Assembly (NCBI GenBank): GCA_030642635.1
Contig: DAOWNK010000073.1
Coordinates: forward strand, 1 to 12,385
From: Pirellulales bacterium
GTDB taxonomy: Bacteria; Planctomycetota; Planctomycetia; Pirellulales; Thermoguttaceae
Direction: 5' to 3'
DNA: 12,385 bases
Shown piece by piece: positions 5,602 to 11,081 of this stretch. How positions within the stretch are numbered: the stretch's first letter is position 1; every line of letters starts with the position of its first letter. The notes beneath the pieces were generated by a model. That model saw only the letters and a program-made list of their open reading frames with translations. It ran no database searches and was not told where the DNA came from. A program made the translations under genes and the position numbers.

Positions 5602-5631
5602 AAAAAAGCCCCCGCATTGCCGTGCGGGGGC
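5602..5631 (-). terminator. Rho-independent terminator of the Gfo/Idh gene
   Basis: On the minus strand GCCCCCGCA and TGCGGGGGC form a perfect 9-bp stem with a 6-nt loop, followed directly by TTTTTT. It lies 30 nt after the stop codon of the minus-strand oxidoreductase, which fits a classical intrinsic terminator. Confidence 0.9.
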
Positions 5632-5660
5632 ATCTCAACCAGACAAAACCGCTTTCTCAA

Positions 5661-6980
5661 CTACACGTCGAGCATATATCCCTCGCGATACTGCGGCTTG
5701 ACGATATGTTCAAGTCCCTCGATGTTGGTGCATTTCAGGTTCTTGGCGTCCCAGAGGACTTTCTCGCCTTCGCCCTTATCGGCGACCCAGACGGCCAGAT
5801 TGCCCAGCAGGATCGTCTCGGTCAGCGGGCCGGCATAGTCCGGGAAGTTCGACACGGCCTGGGGGCCGCCCTTGATGGCATCGACCCATTCGGCGAAATG
5901 GCCCGGCGACTTGGTGAACTCGACCTCTGACTGGTCGACATCGCCGTAAAGTTTACCGATGCTTCCGTAGTCGTCACTCGATGAGAGCTTACCTTTCTCG
6001 CCGACTACGACACAGCCGCTGCCTTTTGGTGGGTCGCCTTCGAGCAACTCCTTGTCGGGCCGCTTGCCGCCGTCATACCACACAAGCTTTACCGCCGGAC
6101 GCCGGTTGTTGGCCGGGAACTCGAAGTCGATGATCGACCACTTCGGGTAACTGTCCCTGTTGTGGCCCGAGGTTACTGCCTGGACGGAGATCGGGTCGCG
6201 CAGATCGAGCGCCATAAACGGCATGTTCACCGTATGGCAAGCCATATCGCCCAGCGCCCCGGTGCCGAAATCCCACCAGCCACGCCATGCGAACGGGTGA
6301 TAGCCCTTGGCGTATGGACGCACGGGCGCCGGACCTAGCCACAGGTCCCATTTCAGATGCTCCGGGCACTCCGTCGGTTCACTCCGCGGACCGCCTTGCG
6401 GCCAAATTGGTCGGTTCGTCCACACGTGGACTTCCTTGACCGTACCCACCGCGCCGGCTTTTATCATTGCGACAGACTTGCGCAAACCATCCATGGCCGT
6501 GCCTTGGTTGCCCATCTGTGTGGCGACCTTCATCTCCCGGGCGACCTTGCCCAACAGCCGGGCCTGATAGATCGAATGCGACAGCGGCTTCTGGCAGAAG
6601 CAGTGTTTGCCCATCCGCATGGCCATCAAGGCGGCTGGTGTATGAGTGTGGTCGGGCGTACTAACGGTCACCGCGTCGATGCTGCCGCCCATCTCGTCGA
6701 GCATCTTGCGGAAATCAGTGTACGGCTTGGCATTCGGGAATCGTTTGTTTGCGGCATCGAGCCGTTTCACGTCGACGTCGCAGATAGCGACCATATCGCC
6801 GGCCTTACCTGCATCGTTCGAGTCGCTCGACCCCTTGCCGCCGATGCCGATGCTGGCCATGGCGATCTTCTCGTTCGGCGCTGTGCTTTCCTGTGCCGAA
6901 ACCCCGCCGGCAACCCAGTAGCCGATACCGGTTGCAGCGGTGGTCTGAATAAACTGACGACGTGTAGGTTTGTGTGACAT
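5661..6980 (-). CDS. Tat-exported Gfo/Idh/MocA family NAD(P)-dependent oxidoreductase
   Basis: A 439-residue Gfo/Idh/MocA dehydrogenase of the large exported group abundant in planctomycetes. The N-terminus carries a twin-arginine signal: TRRQFIQ (6-12), a hydrophobic stretch and a VSA-Q cleavage site near residue 29. The Rossmann domain follows, with IGIGGKG (44-50) and ICDVD (66-70). STPDHTHTPAALMAMRMGKH leads to QKPLSHS (130-136), with Lys131 at the catalytic 'EKP' lysine but Gln instead of Glu. The GDMACHTVNMPF segment (245-256) matches the family's substrate-site Asp and His. A sugar or sugar-acid substrate is likely but cannot be named. The start is supported by AAAGGAG upstream. It is convergent with the microcompartment operon and ends at its own terminator, so a shared pathway is not shown. 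Confidence 0.93.
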   Translation of the reverse strand: MSHKPTRRQFIQTTAATGIGYWVAGGVSAQESTAPNEKIAMASIGIGGKGSSDSNDAGKAGDMVAICDVDVKRLDAANKRFPNAKPYTDFRKMLDEMGGSIDAVTVSTPDHTHTPAALMAMRMGKHCFCQKPLSHSIYQARLLGKVAREMKVATQMGNQGTAMDGLRKSVAMIKAGAVGTVKEVHVWTNRPIWPQGGPRSEPTECPEHLKWDLWLGPAPVRPYAKGYHPFAWRGWWDFGTGALGDMACHTVNMPFMALDLRDPISVQAVTSGHNRDSYPKWSIIDFEFPANNRRPAVKLVWYDGGKRPDKELLEGDPPKGSGCVVVGEKGKLSSSDDYGSIGKLYGDVDQSEVEFTKSPGHFAEWVDAIKGGPQAVSNFPDYAGPLTETILLGNLAVWVADKGEGEKVLWDAKNLKCTNIEGLEHIVKPQYREGYMLDV

Positions 6981-6988
6981 AAAAGGAA

Positions 6989-6995
6989 CTCCTTT
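6989..6995 (-). promoter_or_regulatory. Ribosome binding site of the Gfo/Idh gene (AAAGGAG)
   Basis: On the minus strand AAAGGAG stands 8 nt before the ATG at 6980. A small 5-bp hairpin (GCTCG-TTG-CGAGC, 6996-7008) adjoins it upstream and might affect access. Confidence 0.75.
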
Positions 6996-7097
6996 GCTCG
7001 TTGCGAGCGGTTAAGGTATGAACTGCCCCGGTGCTGTACATTGGACAATATAACTTTTAGGATAGCGTATCCGGGCAGGCTTTGCAAGTATCCGAAT

Positions 7098-7122
7098 GTT
7101 TAGCCGCCGGGCTTGCCCGGCG
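7098..7122. repeat. Palindrome of the 'GTTTARCCG' family, CGCCGGGC-TT-GCCCGGCG
   Basis: It starts GTTTAGCCG at 7098 and contains an 8-bp perfect dyad (7105-7112 and 7115-7122) around TT. The same layout, with different stem bases, recurs at 7255-7274 and, loosely, at 1882-1906. Confidence 0.6.
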
Positions 7123-7254
7123 CGTTGTTGAGACGGTGGTTGTATTGTCGCCCCTTATTGGGGGGGCAGGGTTTGCGGTGCGCTGTCGCGCCGCTACATT
7201 AACAAATTCGGTAGCACTTCAGCCAATTGAAATGGTATTTGACGATTTTCCCTT

Positions 7255-7341
7255 GTTTAGCCGGCGTGCTTGCACGCCGTGTGGTCTTTCCGGATAACGT
7301 TTTGCTTACCTTCACACGGCGTGCAAGCACGCCGGCTAAAC
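7255..7341. repeat. Perfect 29-bp inverted repeat upstream of the LRR gene
   Basis: Arms 7255-7283 and 7313-7341 are exact reverse complements separated by 29 nt. Each arm also holds an inner dyad GGCGTGC-TT-GCACGCC, so a double cruciform can form. It looks like two inverted copies of the GTTTAGCCG palindrome (a REPIN-like doublet). No T-tract follows on either side. It lies 79 nt before the LRR start codon. Confidence 0.9.
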
Positions 7342-7408
7342 GGGCAAAAAATGTGGCCGCTATTTTATGTGGCTGAACTGTTACACAAATACCGTACCAA
7401 CGTATTCC

Positions 7409-7413
7409 AGGAG
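7409..7413 (+). promoter_or_regulatory. Ribosome binding site selecting the GTG start of the LRR gene (AGGAG)
   Basis: AGGAG lies 7 nt before GTG 7421. An upstream in-frame ATG at 7367 has no ribosome binding site and would put 18 polar residues before the signal peptide, so GTG 7421 is preferred. Confidence 0.75.
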
Positions 7414-7420
7414 TTTTGCC

Positions 7421-8755
7421 GTGCCGAAATTTTATGTCGCCACATTGGTCGTGCTGAGTCTCGTCGTTTCGGTCGGTTGCAGACCATCGCAGCCGGAACC
7501 ATTGCAGCCGGAGACGACCGCCGAACCGGCTGTCGAAGATGTGATAGTCGAACAACCGTCACCCAAAGGTCCGACACCGGAGCAAAGGGCCGCGATCGAA
7601 CGAGTCGAACAACTCGGCGGCACCGTACAGTACGACAACGAGAACAACGTCATTTGTGTCGATCTATTCGAGATCCAGGTCGACGACACCGACATCGAAG
7701 CGATCACCGTGCTGAGTGATCTAACAAAGTTGAAACTCTGGGGCGCAGACATCTCCGACGCCGGCGTTGAACACCTTAAAAAATTTCCAAGGTTGACCGA
7801 CCTGACTCTTGAAAATACCGGCATCACCGACACCGGCATGGAATATCTCAAGGCGCTGACCGAACTAAAATCGCTTAACATCCGCCGCAGCCCGTCGGTC
7901 ACCGATGCCGGATTGGAACACCTCAAAGACCTGCTAAACCTCCAGTATCTGCACCTGCTGTATAACAATTTTGGCGACGCCGGCCTGGAGTCGCTAAAGG
8001 ACATGACACAACTGAAGCTGCTGGACCTGCGCGGCTGCATGAACATCGGCGACGATGGACTAAAACACCTTGCGGGATTGAAAAACCTGCGAAGTCTTAA
8101 GTTGCGAAGCTACTCTGTCACCGACGACGGCATGGAAGTGCTGGCCGGGTTGACCAACCTAACCAGCCTCGCACTGGAAGATTCGAGCGTCTCGGACGCC
8201 GGGCTTGAACACCTTAAGGACCTCGACCTTAAAGACCTCAACATCTTCCGCTGCTACAGCATCACCGACGACGGGCTGGAGCACCTTAAAGGATTTACCA
8301 ACCTGAAGCAACTTTCGGTGCGCGACACTCCGATCATCGGCTCCGGATTGGTGCACATTGCAGGGGCCGCAAAACTCAAAAAACTCGACCTGAGCGAAAC
8401 CAGTGTCGACGACGGTGCGCTACAACATCTGTGTAACCTCGAGAACCTTGCATGGTTGAACCTCTGGCACACATCGATCACCGACGAAGGGCTTAAATAC
8501 CTGGCCGGCTTGCCGAGGCTTGCATGGCTGAACCTGAAAGATACGGGGATCACCGACGCAGGGCTTGAACAACTCGCCAAAATCGGCAGCCTGACGTACC
8601 TCGACGTATCGGAAAACGATATCACAGACGCCGCCCTAGGACACCTCGAAAAGATGACCAACTTGAAGGAACTCGACCTCTCGCTGACTAGAATCTCCGA
8701 CGACGGCGTCAAGCAACTCAAACAGGCATTGCCCGGTTGCAAAATTGTGCAGTAG
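7421..8755 (+). CDS. Leucine-rich-repeat lipoprotein (planctomycete type)
   Basis: A 444-residue exported protein. MPKFYVATLVVLSLVVSVGC (initiator from GTG) is a short lipoprotein signal peptide; Cys20 would be lipidated, although Ser at -3 makes the lipobox (SVGC) slightly atypical. A Pro/Glu/Gln-rich linker (about 21-50) and a short N-terminal cap precede about 14 LRR units of roughly 24 residues, with the pattern L..L.L..t.ITD.GLEHLK.L (about residues 105-437). The final cap is PGCKIVQ. It has no enzyme domain. Proteins of this kind are common in planctomycetes and are thought to mediate protein binding at the membrane or cell surface; the partner is unknown. It is a single gene, convergent with the HD-domain gene, and the palindrome at 8752 covers its stop codon. 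Confidence 0.88.
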   Translation: MPKFYVATLVVLSLVVSVGCRPSQPEPLQPETTAEPAVEDVIVEQPSPKGPTPEQRAAIERVEQLGGTVQYDNENNVICVDLFEIQVDDTDIEAITVLSDLTKLKLWGADISDAGVEHLKKFPRLTDLTLENTGITDTGMEYLKALTELKSLNIRRSPSVTDAGLEHLKDLLNLQYLHLLYNNFGDAGLESLKDMTQLKLLDLRGCMNIGDDGLKHLAGLKNLRSLKLRSYSVTDDGMEVLAGLTNLTSLALEDSSVSDAGLEHLKDLDLKDLNIFRCYSITDDGLEHLKGFTNLKQLSVRDTPIIGSGLVHIAGAAKLKKLDLSETSVDDGALQHLCNLENLAWLNLWHTSITDEGLKYLAGLPRLAWLNLKDTGITDAGLEQLAKIGSLTYLDVSENDITDAALGHLEKMTNLKELDLSLTRISDDGVKQLKQALPGCKIVQ

Positions 8756-8810
8756 TGTGCGTGAAACGCACCAACACACAACATATTATGGTGCGTTGCA
8801 CGCACCCTAC
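8752..8810. repeat. REP-like hairpin, 'GTGCGTGAAACGCACC' family, copy 2
   Basis: Arms 8752-8772 and 8790-8810 (21 nt, 19 matched) enclose a 17-nt loop. The left arm matches the ackA-upstream copy closely (GTGCGTGAAACGCACC identical) and the element includes the LRR stop codon at 8753-8755. It lies between two convergent genes and may act as a shared 3'-end stabiliser or a weak bidirectional terminator. Confidence 0.85.
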
Positions 8811-8817
8811 GGAGTGG

Positions 8818-9303
8818 TTATTCACACATAGCGGCCAGTTGGCGGAGGTAGTCCAGCGCTTCCCGAACGTCCGGCGCCTCGACGCCGGCGACACGGCCTT
8901 GTTGGTCGCACTCGGCAAGCAGCATCAACTCGTCGAAATCGTCGCAAGCCGCCAGCCGTCGCTGCGAGCGGACGCCCAACGTGCCGTCGCGCAAGGCGAG
9001 TGCTTCAACGTGATGCTTGATCAGCCATGCGGTGCGCGGCGTGATAAAATTCTTAAGCGCCTCCAAACCGGTACCCGTGTGATCGAGCCGGTCGATCGCC
9101 TTGCCAACATCGTGCAATAGCGCCGCCAGCAGAAACTCCTCGTCATACGGCAACTCATCCCGGGCAAGGTCGAACACCTGGAGGCTGTGATACAGCACGT
9201 CGCCCTCGGGATGACGCTCGCGGTTCTCCTTTACCTGCTCCAGCGGCGGCAGGAGCAGCTCGTAGATTAAGAACCGATCGACTTTGTTCGCCGTATCGAG
9301 CAT
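8818..9303 (-). CDS. Small HD-domain phosphohydrolase-like protein
   Basis: A 161-residue protein with the HD metal-binding signature. His39 (YHSLQV), His64-Asp65 (LLHDVGK), His97/His98 (IKHHVE) and Asp133 (LAECDQQGR) form the usual H...HD...D set, so a divalent metal site and phosphohydrolase activity are likely. The HPEGDVLYHSLQVFD and ALLHDVGKAIDR arrangement, followed by 'DHTGTGLEAL', resembles the stand-alone HD domain of tRNA nucleotidyltransferase (CCA-adding/2',3'-phosphodiesterase) proteins. No nucleotidyltransferase domain is present. The substrate is unknown: a nucleotide, a phosphorylated metabolite or an RNA end are all possible. No clear ribosome binding site precedes the ATG, so the start is less certain than the fold. 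Confidence 0.85.
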   Translation of the reverse strand: MLDTANKVDRFLIYELLLPPLEQVKENRERHPEGDVLYHSLQVFDLARDELPYDEEFLLAALLHDVGKAIDRLDHTGTGLEALKNFITPRTAWLIKHHVEALALRDGTLGVRSQRRLAACDDFDELMLLAECDQQGRVAGVEAPDVREALDYLRQLAAMCE

Positions 9304-9375
9304 ATTGCTTGATGGTGTCTTATAAATTCAAACTGTAAATGGATTGGAACGTTTTGCTTGAAAAACATCGTAGGA

Positions 9376-9446
9376 GTTAGGGGATGGGGGCTGGGGAAAG
9401 AATTTCCACCGAATACCAGCCCCCAGTCCCTAGCCCCCAGCCCCTG
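9376..9446. repeat. G-rich imperfect inverted repeat with quadruplex potential
   Basis: The left arm (9377-9394, GGGGATGGGGGCTGG core) pairs with 9416-9433. The right side continues as C-runs at 9420-9424, 9428-9430, 9434-9438 and 9441-9444, spaced by 2-3 nt. On the minus strand these are four G-runs of 3-5 with short loops, a textbook G-quadruplex pattern. It lies in the divergent spacer between the HD gene and comM, 67 nt before the comM start. Confidence 0.8.
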
Positions 9447-9512
9447 TTTTCCAGAGTATATCACCCTCCTTACCCACTTGCTTTTTACCACAACCGCCAC
9501 CATAATATCCTC

Positions 9513-11051
9513 ATGCTGGCAAAATTGCAAACCTTTTCGCTTCTGGGAATCGACGCCGTCCCGGTCGAGGTCGAGGTTGACGTCTCGCCGGCCGGGCTGC
9601 CGAAGAACGTGTTGGTCGGGCTGCCCGAGGCGGCCGTCAAGGAAAGCACGCATCGCGTGGAGCGGGCGATTGTAAACTCCGGATTCCAACGACCGCAAAG
9701 CCGCGTTGTCATCAACCTCGCCCCGGCGGAACTGCCAAAGCAGGCCGCCTCGTTCGATCTGCCCATTACGCTGGGTATCCTGGCCGGCAGCGGGCAGATT
9801 GAATCCGATCGGCTAGGAAAGTATGCGGTCGTCGGCGAATTGGCCCTGGACGGCGCCACCCGGCCGGCCAAGGGTGCGCTGTCGATGGCTATAACCGCCG
9901 CCCAGCACGACGGGATGTCTGGAATGTTGGTTCCCAGCGAAAGCGCGGCCGAAGCGGCGGTAGTCGAAGGCATCGACGTGATACCAATAGCAAGCCTTTC
10001 GCAGGCCGTCGGGTTCTTGACCGGCGAGATCGAGATCGAGCCTTGCCCGTCGAGGCTGGACGACCTGTTCCGTGAATTGTCCACCTACGACGCTGATTTC
10101 TCCGACGTGCGCGGTCAGGAGACTGCCAAGCGTGCAATTACAGTTGCCGCCGCCGGTGGACACAATCTGTTGATGATCGGCCCACCCGGCTCGGGCAAAA
10201 CGATGCTGGCCAAACGCGTGCCGACCATCCTGCCCGACCTTACGCCGGATGAGTCGATCGAGACTACGCGAATCTACAGTGCGGTGGGCCGCTTGAAGCC
10301 GGGTCAGCCGCTGCTGGCGGTCCGCCCATTCCGCTCGCCGCACCACACGATCAGCAATGCCGGGTTGGTCGGCGGCGGCTCGATCCCCGGCCCCGGCGAG
10401 ATCAGCCTTTCGCACAACGGCGTGTTGTTCCTCGACGAACTGCCGGAGTTCAACCGCCAGACGCTCGAGGTGCTCCGCCAACCGCTGGAAGACGGCATGG
10501 TGACGATCTCCCGGGCGCTGAGCAGCACAACGTTTCCAGCCAACTTCATGCTGATTGCCGCGTTGAATCCCTGTCCGTGCGGATATCGCGGCGACCCGCG
10601 GCGTAGCTGCCATTGCACCCCGCCGCAGATCGAGCGGTACATGTCGAAGATAAGCGGTCCGCTGTTGGATCGGATCGACATCCACATCGAGGTGCCGTCG
10701 GTCCCATTCCGTGATCTATCCGGCGGCACGCCCGGCACGTCAAGCGCAGAAATGCGCGAGCAGGTGATCGCCGCCCGACGCGCTCAATCTGCACGGTTCA
10801 CCGACAGCCGCGCCCGACACAATGCCGACATGACGCACCGCCAGACGCGCCAGTTTTGTCGCTTGGACGACGAGTGCCGCAATTTGTTGAAGGCATCGAT
10901 GGACGAATTGGGCCTTTCGGCCCGTGCGCACGATAAAATCCTGCGTGTCGCCCGGACCATCGCTGATCTGGACTCCAGCGAGTCGATCCGGCCGATGCAC
11001 ATCAGCGAGGCGATTAACTATCGGATGTTGGATAGGAATTTGTGGACGTGA
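9513..11051 (+). CDS. comM: ComM/YifB Mg-chelatase-like AAA+ ATPase
   Basis: A 512-residue protein, the normal length for ComM/YifB. The N-terminal ChlI domain (about 1-170, S5 fold like the Lon protease domain) begins with LAKLQTFSLLGIDAVPVEVEV. The AAA+ Mg-chelatase module has Walker A GPPGSGKT (223-230), Walker B VLFLDE (304-309), the HHTISNAGLVGGG motif (277-289) and a likely arginine finger in LLDRIDIH (R387). Four cysteines in NPCPCGY...CHC (354, 356, 366, 368) form the usual ComM zinc-type cluster. The C-terminal helical domain (about 410-510) is complete. ComM of Vibrio is a hexameric helicase that promotes branch migration in natural transformation; in other bacteria it may serve general recombination. 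An in-frame ATG at 9384 was rejected because it reads through the G-rich repeat and lacks conservation. No strong ribosome binding site precedes 9513. Confidence 0.93.
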   Translation: MLAKLQTFSLLGIDAVPVEVEVDVSPAGLPKNVLVGLPEAAVKESTHRVERAIVNSGFQRPQSRVVINLAPAELPKQAASFDLPITLGILAGSGQIESDRLGKYAVVGELALDGATRPAKGALSMAITAAQHDGMSGMLVPSESAAEAAVVEGIDVIPIASLSQAVGFLTGEIEIEPCPSRLDDLFRELSTYDADFSDVRGQETAKRAITVAAAGGHNLLMIGPPGSGKTMLAKRVPTILPDLTPDESIETTRIYSAVGRLKPGQPLLAVRPFRSPHHTISNAGLVGGGSIPGPGEISLSHNGVLFLDELPEFNRQTLEVLRQPLEDGMVTISRALSSTTFPANFMLIAALNPCPCGYRGDPRRSCHCTPPQIERYMSKISGPLLDRIDIHIEVPSVPFRDLSGGTPGTSSAEMREQVIAARRAQSARFTDSRARHNADMTHRQTRQFCRLDDECRNLLKASMDELGLSARAHDKILRVARTIADLDSSESIRPMHISEAINYRMLDRNLWT

Positions 11052-11057
11052 GGGAGT

Positions 11058-11066
11058 TGTTATAAT
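11058..11066 (+). promoter_or_regulatory. Extended -10 promoter (TGTTATAAT) before the cyclase gene
   Basis: TGTTATAAT matches the extended -10 consensus TGnTATAAT exactly. The -35 region is weak (TTGTGG at 11040, spacer 15). Transcription would begin near 11073, leaving a leader of only about nine bases before the ATG at 11082. This agrees with the absence of a ribosome binding site directly before that ATG. Confidence 0.55.
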
Positions 11067-11081
11067 GAGACCACTGCCACC

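Larger units (their letters stand above)
6981..7420. other. Gene-free divergent intergenic region, rich in palindromes
   Basis: About 440 bp lie between the start of the minus-strand oxidoreductase and the start of the plus-strand LRR gene, so both promoters should lie here. I see no convincing -35/-10 pair. A small dyad GGATA-GCG-TATCC (7060-7072) lies about 80 bp upstream of the oxidoreductase start and could be an operator. GC palindromes lie at 7105-7122 and 7255-7341, and GCCCC/GGGGC at 7150-7167. Short open frames here have no recognisable product. Confidence 0.7.

Noticed and set aside
6357..6977. 206-codon plus-strand frame opposite the Gfo/Idh gene
   Set aside because: It is antisense to a gene with intact Tat signal, Rossmann and catalytic motifs, its own ribosome binding site and a terminator.
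7082..7297. Small plus-strand frame of 71 codons in the divergent spacer
   Set aside because: It runs through two palindromic repeats, has no ribosome binding site or conserved sequence, and overlaps the likely promoter region.
9384..9512. Extended comM start at ATG 9384
   Set aside because: It reads through the G-rich inverted repeat and the residues are unlike ComM N-termini, which begin at the LAKLQTFSLLGI segment.
9813..10685. 290-codon minus-strand frame opposite comM
   Set aside because: It is antisense to the conserved AAA+ module and its translation shows no domain.
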